From: Alphaproteobacteria bacterium
GTDB taxonomy: Bacteria; Pseudomonadota; Alphaproteobacteria; Rhizobiales; JAKIUO01
Length of the DNA: 62,633 bases
Assembly (NCBI GenBank): GCA_024280895.1
Contig: JAJRPI010000041.1
Span: 1-62,633 of the forward strand
Direction of reading: 5' to 3'
The notes beneath the pieces are model-generated. The model was not told the DNA's origin. It saw nothing but the letters and a program-made list of their open reading frames with translations, and did not search any database. Position numbers and translations under genes: made by a program. Shown one piece after another: positions 18,148 to 28,648 of this stretch. The first letter of the stretch is position 1. Each line of letters opens with the position of its first letter.

Positions 18148-18287
18148 GATATTTTATAAAATTAATCAGCGGGGCGTTAAAACCTTTTTTACCGTCAGGG
18201 CGCACATTGGTTAAACAAAGGCGGCACCGATTTTTTGCATTTCGTCGCTCCAGATTATTTTCCGATATTGAGACGAGGAACGCGCGA

Positions 18288-18935
18288 ATGAGTTTGCTTT
18301 CACAATTTTCTTCCAAAGCCGAACTTCATCGCAGAGAAACGGTTAAGCGTTTCGATGATTTTATTTTATCCTATATAAACAAGATTGAAAACGGTACGAA
18401 CGCTTCTAGACAAGATCTGAGTGTGACATTGATCGCTCGCTCTCCAGATAGCGCCGTCACACATGCCGTACGCCGCCATGCCAATAGCTTTGGCGACCTG
18501 GGCATCGAGTTACGCGTGATTTTTTCCAGCATTGAACCAGCTTCCGTGTTTGCTGATTTTGTGGAAATGGCTGGCATGTATAATGGCCAAAACTGCCTGG
18601 ATGCCTCACTTCGTTGGGCGAAAAACCCTGCACTTCTGGACGCCCATGAGCAGCTTGTCCTGGGTACAGATCATTGTTGGTCTGGCGATGCTATGCGCCG
18701 TGCAGCTGATGTGAGATATTCACTTGATTTGTTTGAGAGTGCTGGGGCTAATGCAGTGGAACTTGGTCGCTCGGGTTTTCTTGGGCTTTGGTCGGCAAGT
18801 GTCAATATTCCAAAATCACGTTTTCGCAATGTCACGCCCGCTCGTGCCAACCAACCGGTGGTCATTGAGATCGAAGGTATTCGCGACCAGTTGCTGGAGC
18901 ATGCTTTTGAAGGTTGTTATGCAACGCGCCATTAG
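18288..18935 (+). CDS. Conserved hypothetical cytoplasmic protein
   Basis: This 215-residue protein has no signal peptide or membrane helix. I do not recognise a named domain. It has a helical N-terminus (SKAELHRRETVKRFDDFILSYI), a central alternating alpha/beta segment (LSVTLIARSPDSAV, LGIELRVIFSSI) and a tail with SLDLFESAGANAVELG. DAHEQLVLGTDHCWSGDAMRR could be a conserved core. The ATG at 18288 with GAGGA 8 bases upstream is preferred over the longer frame from 18207. It has its own upstream terminator, so it is probably a single-gene unit, ending at a terminator shared with the convergent DUF302 gene. Confidence 0.7.
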   Translation: MSLLSQFSSKAELHRRETVKRFDDFILSYINKIENGTNASRQDLSVTLIARSPDSAVTHAVRRHANSFGDLGIELRVIFSSIEPASVFADFVEMAGMYNGQNCLDASLRWAKNPALLDAHEQLVLGTDHCWSGDAMRRAADVRYSLDLFESAGANAVELGRSGFLGLWSASVNIPKSRFRNVTPARANQPVVIEIEGIRDQLLEHAFEGCYATRH

Positions 18936-18970
18936 GGTCACAGCTCGCTCTGGTTTGGGCGTCATGCCAT

Positions 18971-19005
18971 AAAAAAGGGTTGGACCAGATGGTCCAACCC
19001 TTTTT
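18971..19005. terminator. Bidirectional terminator
   Basis: The stem AAGGGTTGGACC/GGTCCAACCCTT has a 4-base loop, with A- and T-runs on either side. It serves the 18288 gene and the convergent DUF302 gene. Confidence 0.88.
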
Positions 19006-19026
19006 CTTTTGGTCATTTAAGACGTT

Positions 19027-19593
19027 CTAGAAGTCGCCTTTTGAAGCGCGGTCAAGGACGTCAAGAATGATTCTTTTGACCTCAATGGCCTCTTTTAACA
19101 ATTTAGGAGGCAGGGTTGTGCCGCCGTGGATCATCATGTCCATATCCAGTGAATAGATCCACAATTTGCCTTGCTTGTCTTCAAGCAGGGATACGCGGCA
19201 GGGCAGGTAAGCAGCATAGGCATCTGAGTGATCGACCATTTTCTGGGCGGTCAGAGGATTACAATAAAGGTAGATGTTGAGCTTGCGCCAAGGTTTGCCG
19301 TTCATCGCACTGACTTGATCGCCAAGCGGCAGGAAGCCGACATCCTTGATGTTATTTTCCTGAGCGATTGTCTTGATTGATTCGTGAACCTCATCGAAGG
19401 TAATACCTTCGGCAACCTGACGTTTCCAGACAGTAGCTTCAGCACCATTTCCTGTTTCAGCAAGTTTTTTCGCCATGTTATAATATGTTTTGGCAGCACC
19501 GGGATCAAGATCCTTATAGGTATATCCAATGAAACCTACACCAATCAGGCCGATCAATCCTACGAGCGCCAGTATATTTCGTATAAAACCCAT
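19027..19593 (-). CDS. DUF302 domain membrane-anchored protein
   Basis: This 188-residue protein has an N-terminal transmembrane helix (residues 4-25). The DUF302 fold follows, recognised by a duplicated-looking core with IYLYCNPLTAQKM, YLPCRVSLLEDKQGKLWI and a closing DMDMMIHGG. The function of DUF302 is not established; some members bind small ligands or haem-like groups. It probably faces the periplasm. AGAGGGA upstream of the ATG supports the start. It stands alone on this strand. Confidence 0.82.
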   Translation of the reverse strand: MGFIRNILALVGLIGLIGVGFIGYTYKDLDPGAAKTYYNMAKKLAETGNGAEATVWKRQVAEGITFDEVHESIKTIAQENNIKDVGFLPLGDQVSAMNGKPWRKLNIYLYCNPLTAQKMVDHSDAYAAYLPCRVSLLEDKQGKLWIYSLDMDMMIHGGTTLPPKLLKEAIEVKRIILDVLDRASKGDF

Positions 19594-19816
19594 AATTAGT
19601 TCCCTCTAATTTCCTCATTGACCCGTGCATTTTATGCCCTGACCAACTAGGTCAGATGCTCTTCGCAGGTAAAAATTGTTATTTGTTGGACAAGTTAAGC
19701 ATGCAATGGCCCAAGCGTAAAGGGGGGAAAGCACGTTGACAGGCCTCCACCTGGATGAATCAGGTGGTGTGATTTGTATAAATATCGCTTTTTGACCGAG
19801 CTGTTGTTGGCGCCGC

Positions 19817-21379
<1,563 letters not shown>

Positions 21380-21643
21380 ATGGAACAGAATAGTACGAAT
21401 CTTTTAAAGGGCATTCTAACTGGATGCTTTGTTGCGGCGCTCGTTTTATCGCTGGCCAATGAATCTTATGCCAGTGAGCTCATAAAACCTCTTCTCGAGC
21501 AAAGCGAAGAGCTTGTCAGCAAATCTTTTATCCCTACGGTCTATTATGGCTCTCGTCATTCTGATAATGAAGAGCGTGATATTTGGGGGCTTTCCAATGA
21601 GCTGCCGCTAGATCGTGTCGCCGAGCTGGAAATTGCCGCATAG
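21380..21643 (+). CDS. Small exported protein, unknown function
   Basis: This 87-residue protein has a signal peptide-like N-terminus (residues 9-31, ending near SYAS). The short mature part is rich in Glu and Ser (EQSEELVSKS, RHSDNEERD). No Cys pair or known motif is present in the mature part. GGAG lies before the ATG, and codon use looks like that of its neighbours. It is likely a real small periplasmic protein. Confidence 0.55.
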   Translation: MEQNSTNLLKGILTGCFVAALVLSLANESYASELIKPLLEQSEELVSKSFIPTVYYGSRHSDNEERDIWGLSNELPLDRVAELEIAA

Positions 21644-21671
21644 CAGTCGTTCATTGTCTATCAAGACACGG

Positions 21672-22607
21672 TTATTTGAGGTTTTGTCCAGCTGCTATAG
21701 GCAGTCCTCGCAAAAGGTCGGTTGAGCTCATTGCTCGCTTGCCAGCGCGCTGTAGCTTGACTAGCTGCAAAGCTCCCTCACCGCAGGCAACCAATAGCTG
21801 ATCATCAAGTAATTGCCCCGCGTGCGCCTTATGGGGCGTCTGGCTGATCGGTTGGCTGCTTAACACTTTGATCCGCTCACTTTTTCCCTTCACTTCAATC
21901 TCGAACCATGCCCCTGGAAACGGGGAGAGGCCACGAATATGGTTGTGAATCTGTGTGGCGCTCTGGTTCCAGTCGATACGAGTTTCCGATTTCTCGATCT
22001 TGCTGGCGTAAGAGATGCCTTCAACGGGCTGCTTCGTGCAAGAAAGCGAACCAGCTTGCAGCTTTGTGAGCGCTTCCACCATTAAATCGGCACCGCGCAC
22101 CATTAAATCATCATGAAGTTCTCCCGCGCTCATATCGGGCGTGATGTCAGTTTTTGCACTCATGCAAACGGGGCCGGTATCAAGCCCTTTTTCCATGCGC
22201 ATGACCTCTATCCCTGACATCTTGTCTCCTGCCATTATAGCGCGCTGGATGGGAGCGGCCCCTCGCCAGCGAGGCAATAGCGAGCCGTGCAGGTTGAGGC
22301 AGCCATGTTTGGGGGCCGCCAGCACTTTTGGCCCAAGGATCAGCCCATAGGCCACAACAATAGCGACGTCGGCATCAAGTGCTTCAAACGCCTTGCGGGC
22401 ATCAAGCTTGCTCAGGCTAATGGGGGTGCGCACGTTAAGCCCATACTGGTCTGCAAACAGATGCACTGGCGACGGGCGGTCTTTTTTGCCTCGCCCGGCC
22501 GGTCTTGGTGGCTGGCTGTAAACGGCAACGATCTCATGACGCGCTTTGCGCAGGGCATCCAATGTCGGCACGGAAAATTCCGGCGTGCCCATGAAGATAA
22601 TTCGCAT
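21672..22607 (-). CDS. fmt: Methionyl-tRNA formyltransferase
   Basis: This 311-residue enzyme formylates initiator Met-tRNA using 10-formyl-tetrahydrofolate. The N-terminal formyltransferase fold starts IIFMGTPEFSVP. LNLHGSLLPRWRGAAPIQRA contains the catalytic Asn/His region, and MRMEKGLDTGPV follows. The C-terminal domain is about residues 205-311 (SKIEKSETRIDW, RGLSPFPGAWF). Length is standard. The usual partner def is not next to it in this window; an MddA-like gene lies upstream on the same strand. Confidence 0.96.
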   Translation of the reverse strand: MRIIFMGTPEFSVPTLDALRKARHEIVAVYSQPPRPAGRGKKDRPSPVHLFADQYGLNVRTPISLSKLDARKAFEALDADVAIVVAYGLILGPKVLAAPKHGCLNLHGSLLPRWRGAAPIQRAIMAGDKMSGIEVMRMEKGLDTGPVCMSAKTDITPDMSAGELHDDLMVRGADLMVEALTKLQAGSLSCTKQPVEGISYASKIEKSETRIDWNQSATQIHNHIRGLSPFPGAWFEIEVKGKSERIKVLSSQPISQTPHKAHAGQLLDDQLLVACGEGALQLVKLQRAGKRAMSSTDLLRGLPIAAGQNLK

Positions 22608-22666
22608 TTAGCTGTTTCTCTTGCTGTTTGAAGGGGCAAAATGGATAATGATTTTGCTGTTAAATA

Positions 22667-23464
22667 TTATTTCCTGAGTTTGGGGATCAAGGCCGGGACG
22701 CGTTGCCGGTAGTCTTCATAGCCCTTGCCGTAACGCTCGATGATGCCGCGTTCTTCATAGCGCAGACCAATCATGATATAGAGCGAGAAACCCAGTGCAA
22801 ACAGGATATGGCCAACGGTCATATAGGGGCCCGTCCATACGCCAATCAAAATACCCAGATATTGTGGATGCCGGACCCGTTCATAGAGCCAGGCTGTTTT
22901 CATGGGCAGCTCGCGATAAGGCTCTCCCTTGAACCAGGAAATAGCCTGACGCAGGCCCCAGAGTTCAAGCAGATCAATAGATGTGCCACCCGCCAGCAAT
23001 ATCAGCCAGCCCAGACCAAATAAACCCCACATAATATCGGCCAGTATGCCCGACCCCAGATCCCATAAAATATAGGGCAAGGGCTGCCAGAAGACCAATA
23101 GCAAGATCATGGCGATGTTGGCCGCATGAACATATGTGCTGCGTTCCAGATCTTTGGGAACAATTTTTTCAATGGCCTGCTTGACGAAATTGCGTGACAT
23201 CAAGGAATGCTGCAGTCCAAACAAAAGGAGCAGGAAAATATTGATCAAGACGGCCGTCCAGCTGCCCAGTGAATGGCCGGCATCAACAGAAGGGTTGAGC
23301 CACGGATCGGCGACATAGCGCAAATTGCCCATGAAGATAACCATAAAGGGCCAGATGGCAACGGCCACCGCAAAGGCGGAAAAACCATATAGCAGTCCGA
23401 TGAATCGGAGCACTGGGGCTGGCTTTTTTTTTGTTTTTACAGGCTCATGCGTTGTGCTGTTCAT
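22667..23464 (-). CDS. mddA: MddA-like methanethiol S-methyltransferase (NnrU/ICMT-type membrane protein)
   Basis: This 265-residue membrane protein has about six hydrophobic helices. The C-terminal half carries the isoprenylcysteine-methyltransferase-like catalytic region: YERVRHPQYLGILIGVWTGP and LRYEERGIIERYGKGYEDYR. LLELWGLRQ, HSLMSRNFVKQ and PMKTAWLY fit MddA, which methylates methanethiol to dimethylsulfide using S-adenosylmethionine. A related methyltransferase of the same fold cannot be excluded. Start choice is uncertain: the ATG at 23464 or one at 23521, neither with a strong ribosome site. A run of Lys codons (poly-A) follows the start. Confidence 0.75.
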   Translation of the reverse strand: MNSTTHEPVKTKKKPAPVLRFIGLLYGFSAFAVAVAIWPFMVIFMGNLRYVADPWLNPSVDAGHSLGSWTAVLINIFLLLLFGLQHSLMSRNFVKQAIEKIVPKDLERSTYVHAANIAMILLLVFWQPLPYILWDLGSGILADIMWGLFGLGWLILLAGGTSIDLLELWGLRQAISWFKGEPYRELPMKTAWLYERVRHPQYLGILIGVWTGPYMTVGHILFALGFSLYIMIGLRYEERGIIERYGKGYEDYRQRVPALIPKLRK

Positions 23465-23669
23465 TCGCGTTCCGATCGGGCGGTTTTTGTGTCGGGTGTC
23501 GTTGCTGCTTGTCCCTATCATATTGTTTTGGCAACGTCACCGCACGAGCGCTGTAATTCCTCTTTGATGGCCTTGTTAGATGATTTGTGTCACCTTATAA
23601 TATTAAACAGTTTGAATAATCGGTCCTGCTGGTTTTGTGCAGCTCCAAAAACTTTTGACAGGAGCCTGT

Positions 23670-25535
23670 ATGGCCAAAGGAGCGGCGCGCGCCACTTTTG
23701 AGAACACGAATATAGACGAAAAGGCAGTCCTGCGTGATCTGCTACCTTATATCTGGCCAGCTGACCGGCGCGATTTGCGTATTCGGGTCGCTCTTGCCTT
23801 TGTCTCTTTGATCATTGCCAAATTAATCACCGTGGCAACGCCGATTGCCTACAAGGGCGCGGTTGATCTGTTGACCGGGCAGGGTGGCGATCCAACGGTT
23901 GGAGTGTCCACAACGGTGCTGCTCGCGACCCCTGTCATGCTGATCCTGGCCTATGGGCTCGGGCGTATCATGATGATCATCTTCAATCAGATCCGTGATG
24001 TGTTATTCGTCAATGTGGGCCAGCATGCCGTGCGGTCCTTATCGAACCGCGCTTTTGCTCATACTCACAAACTGTCTCTTAGCTATCATCTGGAGCGCCA
24101 GACCGGTGGTCATGCACGCGCCATTGAGCGAGGCGTTGACGCGGTGGAGTTGATCATCCGCATGGGATTGCTCAACTCGATCCCCACACTGGTGGAATTT
24201 GGGCTCATTGCGGTGGTGCTGTCCTATTATATTGGCTGGGAGTTCGTGGTCGTCGTTGCGCTGACTATTTTGATCTATATCTGGTTCACGATTCGGGCCA
24301 GCGAGTGGCGTGTCAGTATCATCCGCGAACTTACCAAAGCCGACAATGAAGCTGGCACCAAGGCCGTTGACAGCCTGCTCAATTATGAAACGGTCAAATA
24401 TTTTGGCAATGAAAAGCTTGAGCAAAAACGCTATGATACATCGCGTGAACAATATGAAGCGGCGGCCATCAAGACCCATTATTCGCTGGGCATGCTGAAC
24501 GCTGGCCAGGCCCTGATATTTACCGCCGGGCTGACCATTTGCATGTTGATCGCCGGGTCGCGGGTGGCGGCGGGTCAATTCACGATTGGTGACTTTGTGA
24601 TGATCAATGCCTTGTTGATCCAGCTCTACCAACCTTTGCATTTGATGGGGACGATTTACCGAGCTATTCGGCAATCACTGGTGGACCTTGAGAATCTGTT
24701 TGGTATTTTGAATACCAAACCGGAAATCATCGATATTCCAGGAGCCAAAGCGCTCAAGGTCGATAAGGGCCATATCCGTTTTGAAAATATCAATTTTGCC
24801 TATGATGTGGAGCGCCCGATCATCAAGGATGTGAGTTTTGACGTGCCCGCCGGGCAGATGGTGGCCATTGTTGGCCCCTCGGGAGCGGGCAAGTCGACCA
24901 TATCGCGCTTGCTGTTTCGCTTCTATGAGCCGCTTGGTGGGGCGATCAAAGTGGATGGTCAGGACATTGCGGAGGTGACGCAAGCAAGTTTGCGCAAAGC
25001 CATTGGTGTGGTGCCGCAAGACACGGTTTTGTTCAATGACACGATCTATTACAATATCGCCTATGGCAATCCAGATGCGTCCCGCGAGGAGGTCATAAAG
25101 GCCGCTAAAATGGCTCATATCCATGAGTTTATTCTCGATTTGCCAAAGGGCTATGACAGTCTGGTGGGGGAGCGCGGGCTGAAATTGTCGGGAGGCGAAA
25201 AGCAGCGAGTTGCGATTGCCCGCACCATATTGAAGGCGCCGCCCATTTTGATGCTGGATGAAGCAACCAGTGCGCTTGACAGCTATACGGAAAAAGAAAT
25301 TCAAGCAGCGCTTGATGAAGTCGCGCAGAACCGCACCACGCTGGTCATCGCCCATCGCCTGTCGACCATCATCCATGCCGACAATATTATTGTGCTCGAA
25401 AAGGGCCGGATCGCCGAGCAGGGCAATCATGGAGAACTATTGAAAAAAGAGGGGCTCTATGCCGGTCTGTGGGCGCGCCAGCGCGAAGCGGACGAAGCGC
25501 GGCAAAAACTTGCCAATGTCCTGGAAGAAGAATAA
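23670..25535 (+). CDS. Atm1-type ABC exporter (fused permease and ATPase)
   Basis: This 621-residue half-transporter works as a homodimer in the inner membrane. Six helices span about residues 35-320. The segment ADNEAGTKAVDSLLNYETVKYF is the Atm1 signature (landmark given in part; the glutathione-binding region follows). The nucleotide-binding domain has Walker A GPSGAGKST, signature LSGGEKQR, Walker B ILMLDEATS and switch IAHRLS. Bacterial Atm1 proteins export glutathione-linked compounds and help heavy-metal tolerance or Fe-S homeostasis. The ATG at 23670 with AGGAG 7 bases upstream is chosen over the longer frame from 23637. A terminator follows at once. Confidence 0.94.
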   Translation: MAKGAARATFENTNIDEKAVLRDLLPYIWPADRRDLRIRVALAFVSLIIAKLITVATPIAYKGAVDLLTGQGGDPTVGVSTTVLLATPVMLILAYGLGRIMMIIFNQIRDVLFVNVGQHAVRSLSNRAFAHTHKLSLSYHLERQTGGHARAIERGVDAVELIIRMGLLNSIPTLVEFGLIAVVLSYYIGWEFVVVVALTILIYIWFTIRASEWRVSIIRELTKADNEAGTKAVDSLLNYETVKYFGNEKLEQKRYDTSREQYEAAAIKTHYSLGMLNAGQALIFTAGLTICMLIAGSRVAAGQFTIGDFVMINALLIQLYQPLHLMGTIYRAIRQSLVDLENLFGILNTKPEIIDIPGAKALKVDKGHIRFENINFAYDVERPIIKDVSFDVPAGQMVAIVGPSGAGKSTISRLLFRFYEPLGGAIKVDGQDIAEVTQASLRKAIGVVPQDTVLFNDTIYYNIAYGNPDASREEVIKAAKMAHIHEFILDLPKGYDSLVGERGLKLSGGEKQRVAIARTILKAPPILMLDEATSALDSYTEKEIQAALDEVAQNRTTLVIAHRLSTIIHADNIIVLEKGRIAEQGNHGELLKKEGLYAGLWARQREADEARQKLANVLEEE

Positions 25536-25540
25536 ATGAC

Positions 25541-25569
25541 AAAGCCCGCTATTTGACATAGCGGGCTTT
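25541..25569. terminator. Bidirectional terminator after the Atm1-type gene
   Basis: The stem AAAGCCCGCTAT/ATAGCGGGCTTT has a 5-base loop, with A/T at its base, between the Atm1-type gene and the convergent 25602-26612 gene. Confidence 0.85.
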
Positions 25570-25601
25570 GATCGATCTGTATTATTTGCCTGGCGCGGTT
25601 T

Positions 25602-26612
25602 CTAGTTGTCAGTGGCTGGAATGCTACCAGCTTCATTACCCTGGGAATTGTTGTTCACGGAATTATTGCGCAATGCCGCAAGTTCGGATTCAAGAGCAGC
25701 GATCTTTGCGCTCTGCACTTCGCTGTCATTTCGATAAGCTTTCAGCAAGCCTTTGACGCGGGCGTTTTCAATATCCGTATTTTCTTTTTCTGATGTCAGG
25801 CTGCGAACACGGGCGGTAAGGCGCGATGTATCATCATTGCCTGCAGCCTCGCTGGCGCTAAGTTTGGCTCGAAGGCCACTGATAATGCCATTTAGTTTGT
25901 TTATTTCCCCAGCATTGCTGGAGTTGTCAGCGTTGATATCGTCTTCTAGCTCGGCATATCTTAACGCGCCCGTTTCGACCTCGCCTTGCAGCCTTTCGAT
26001 GATGGTATTGCGCGACGCAATTTTGGAAGCGAAGCCGTCATTTTTAGTCTGCAATGAGGCGACAGTATCCTGCATGCTATCAAAGCTGGCGACTGTTGGT
26101 TGCCAGACAAACCAGCTGGCAAGGCCAAGTGCCAGACCCGAGATTAAAGTGAGAAAGCCAACCCCGCGCGGGCGGCCTTTTTTCTCATCAACAAGGGGGT
26201 GGCGGCGGGTTATTTGGGTGATGCCCAAAATGCTGATCAGGCCAGCCATTGGCAGGAGGGCCCACAAGACCCATTTGAACGCACTGGCGTCAGGAGCCAT
26301 GCTGGAATTCCAGACCAGCCATGCCAGTCCTCCCATGAGCAATAAGGAAAGGAATGCCCACGGCCAGAAACCCCAGCCCTGATGCCTGGCTTGATCTTGA
26401 TGATGGAAGTGATTGTTTGTGTTCATACCCGAAGAGGCAGGCATGGGGTCATCCGTCATGCTGGCTAATGTTTCGGCGCGGCCCTGCGTATTGGTCATAT
26501 TTTGTTCCTTTGTACGGCGCATCCAGCCAATGATCGCAATCAGCAAAGAGACTGTGATAATAGCTATGACAATCCATAACAGCCAATGTCCCATCCCCAT
26601 AATCATACCCAT
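25602..26612 (-). CDS. Membrane protein with periplasmic or cytoplasmic coiled-coil, function unknown
   Basis: This 336-residue protein is one I do not recognise. It has four hydrophobic helices (about residues 9-30, 80-100, 113-130 and 149-168). A roughly 160-residue tail is rich in Ala, Ser, Glu and Lys with heptad-like spacing (ASLQTKNDGFASKIASRN, ARVRSLTSEKENTDIENARV) and probably forms a coiled coil. The N-terminal Met/Gly/His-rich start and HFHHQDQARHQG could bind metal, but this is speculative. GGAG lies 8 bases before the ATG. It faces the Atm1-type gene convergently. Confidence 0.65.
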   Translation of the reverse strand: MGMIMGMGHWLLWIVIAIITVSLLIAIIGWMRRTKEQNMTNTQGRAETLASMTDDPMPASSGMNTNNHFHHQDQARHQGWGFWPWAFLSLLLMGGLAWLVWNSSMAPDASAFKWVLWALLPMAGLISILGITQITRRHPLVDEKKGRPRGVGFLTLISGLALGLASWFVWQPTVASFDSMQDTVASLQTKNDGFASKIASRNTIIERLQGEVETGALRYAELEDDINADNSSNAGEINKLNGIISGLRAKLSASEAAGNDDTSRLTARVRSLTSEKENTDIENARVKGLLKAYRNDSEVQSAKIAALESELAALRNNSVNNNSQGNEAGSIPATDN

Positions 26613-26929
26613 TATTCTGCTCCAATTATATTTGGTATCAAATCTTGTTTCAAACCCACTATTGCGGGATTTTTCGCTTAATCTATCCCAGCTTATATTG
26701 TCAAAAAAAGGGGTTCCAGTGCTTTTTTCATAGCTATCTGTTCATGATCCTGATGAACAATCAAGTTTGGGGAACGCTGAGCTTTATGGTTGGGGACGCA
26801 ATTATGGTAGTGCTTGTCGTTTGCGGGCAATTGCCGTATATCGTTAGCTCAACAGAAAAAGGCCCGCTTGCAGCGGGTTTTGCGCGATCAAAACCGCGAT
26901 CAAAACAATGACCAGCAAGGGAGACCGAT

Positions 26930-27643
26930 TTGTCGCAAAACGGTTCGGTATTCAATAGTATTCTGGGATTTTTTGTTCCCATACATCCAGATGGTCACAA
27001 GTTCGTGGCGATTGCTGCGATTGTCGCTGTTTTGGGATTTTTGTTCTCGAACGTGCTTGGTCTTCTATTATTTATCATTGTTGTTTATGTGGCTTATTTC
27101 TTTCGCGACCCCGAGAGGATTGTGCCCCAACAGGCCGGATTGATTATTGCGGCAGCCGATGGGCGTGTCTCGATGATCGAAGAAATATCGCCGCCTGAAG
27201 AACTGGGTCTTGGGCCGGATATGCGTTTGAAAGTGTCGATTTTTCTGTCGGTGTTCGACGTTCATATCAACCGCGCTCCGGTGTCAGGCGAAATCATCGA
27301 GAAGATCTATACGCCGGGCCTGTTTCTAAATGCCGAGCTTGACAAAGCCAGTGAAGATAATGAGCGCTCCTCGCTGATCATTGAAACCATTGATGGCAAG
27401 AAAATCGCGGTTGTGGCCATCGCGGGGCTGATCGCACGACGGATCGTTGGCTTTGTAGAAAAAGGTCAGCGTATCGGAGTTGGCGAGCGTTTTGGCTTGA
27501 TCCGATTTGGTTCACGGGTGGACGTTTATCTGCCACAAGGCACCATTCCCCTGGTGGCAGTTGGGCAAACGGCCATTGGCGGCGAGACGGTGATTGCTGA
27601 TTTGAGCCAAAATGATCCAATGCGCGAGACCCGGGCCATATAG
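26930..27643 (+). CDS. psd: Phosphatidylserine decarboxylase proenzyme
   Basis: This 237-residue enzyme makes phosphatidylethanolamine from phosphatidylserine at the inner membrane. Its short form is typical of alphaproteobacteria. Seen are an N-terminal membrane segment (residues 19-54), FLSVFDVHINRAPVSG with the catalytic His region, and the autocleavage site as Gly-Ser in IRFGSRVDVY, where the Ser becomes the pyruvoyl group. The start is a TTG at 26930 with AGGGAGA 5 to 7 bases upstream; the family sequence begins there. pssA follows after 63 bases, so the pair is probably co-transcribed. Confidence 0.94.
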   Translation: MSQNGSVFNSILGFFVPIHPDGHKFVAIAAIVAVLGFLFSNVLGLLLFIIVVYVAYFFRDPERIVPQQAGLIIAAADGRVSMIEEISPPEELGLGPDMRLKVSIFLSVFDVHINRAPVSGEIIEKIYTPGLFLNAELDKASEDNERSSLIIETIDGKKIAVVAIAGLIARRIVGFVEKGQRIGVGERFGLIRFGSRVDVYLPQGTIPLVAVGQTAIGGETVIADLSQNDPMRETRAI

Positions 27644-27706
27644 GTTCGTGCGTTTAAGGTGTTTGGATGATATGGTTGCTATGAAACGCAACCTGAAAGG
27701 CATGAA

Positions 27707-28606
27707 ATGGCGCCATTTACACAATCACGCAAGGCAGGGGCTCGCATTCGGAAACGTTTTCCGCTTAAAAAGCCTATTCCGGTGCGTCTGCTAATCCCCA
27801 ACATGATTACACTGCTCGGTTTAAGTGCGGGCCTCACGGCCATTCGTATGGGAATAGAGCATCGCTTTGAACTGGCCATTGCCATGATTTTTATTGCGGC
27901 AGTTCTTGATGCGCTTGATGGCCGCGTGGCGCGTATGCTCAAAGCCTCCAGCCGGTTTGGTGCAGAGCTGGATAGCCTGGCCGATTTTGTCAATTTTGGC
28001 GTCGCCCCGGCGATCATAATTTTTACCTGGGCTCTTGATGGATTGCGTTCAATCGGCTGGATCGCGGTATTGATTTATACTTTGTGCGCCGCTCTTCGTC
28101 TGGCCCGTTTCAATGTGGCGCTGGACGATGAGGATGCCCCGAACTGGAAGAAAAACTTTTTCACGGGCATCCCGGCTCCTGCTGCCGCGATTATTGTGCT
28201 GTTGCCACTATATTTTTCGTTTCTGGGCGTGCAGGGGGTTGAGGTTTTAAAGCCGCTGATCTTGCTGCATGTCTTGTTCGTTGGCTTGATGATGGTGTCC
28301 AAGGTGCCGACCTTTTCGGGCAAGCTCATTGGCGCCAGGGTTGATCGTGAATATGTACTGCCCATGCTGGTTGCTGCGGTGATACTGGCGGCGCTTTTGT
28401 TTACTTATAACTGGGCCATGCTGATTATTGGCTCGCTGGGTTATTTGGCGATCATTCCCTATAGCTATCTGCGCTATCGCTCTTTGGATGCCCGTCACAA
28501 GCGGCGGCGCGAGGGCAGGGGCGGCGACAAGACGAAAGACAAGGGAGGCAATATTGCCAAACTTGATGAAAAGAATATCAGACCCCAGTCCGACAGGCTT
28601 CAATAG
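27707..28606 (+). CDS. pssA: CDP-diacylglycerol-serine O-phosphatidyltransferase
   Basis: This 299-residue inner-membrane enzyme makes phosphatidylserine, the substrate of Psd just upstream. The CDP-alcohol phosphotransferase motif is complete: DALDGRVARMLK followed by FGAELDSLADF, giving D-x-x-D-G-x-x-A-R...G-x-x-x-D-x-x-x-D. About seven further hydrophobic segments follow. The C-terminus is charged (KRRREGRGGDKTKDK). The order psd then pssA is the standard operon in Hyphomicrobiales. It converges on the RND pump gene. Confidence 0.95.
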   Translation: MAPFTQSRKAGARIRKRFPLKKPIPVRLLIPNMITLLGLSAGLTAIRMGIEHRFELAIAMIFIAAVLDALDGRVARMLKASSRFGAELDSLADFVNFGVAPAIIIFTWALDGLRSIGWIAVLIYTLCAALRLARFNVALDDEDAPNWKKNFFTGIPAPAAAIIVLLPLYFSFLGVQGVEVLKPLILLHVLFVGLMMVSKVPTFSGKLIGARVDREYVLPMLVAAVILAALLFTYNWAMLIIGSLGYLAIIPYSYLRYRSLDARHKRRREGRGGDKTKDKGGNIAKLDEKNIRPQSDRLQ

Positions 28607-28648
28607 CTGGGTGATCTGGCTATTTGCGTTCGTTACAATATATCGACA

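Noticed and set aside
23421-23440. Poly-T run near the start of the MddA-like gene as a second phase-variable tract
   Set aside because: The run encodes in-frame lysines and the gene frame is intact, with alternative starts; no frame problem is seen.
24039-25430. Antisense frames opposite the Atm1-type gene
   Set aside because: Shadow frames of a well-conserved ABC transporter, with no independent features.
26883-26906. 12-base tandem repeat (CGCGATCAAAAC twice) just before psd
   Set aside because: Only two short copies; could be an operator, but there is nothing else to support a function.
26645-26911. 88-codon frame upstream of psd
   Set aside because: It runs through the psd promoter region, with no ribosome site, hydrophobic nonsense sequence and no family match.
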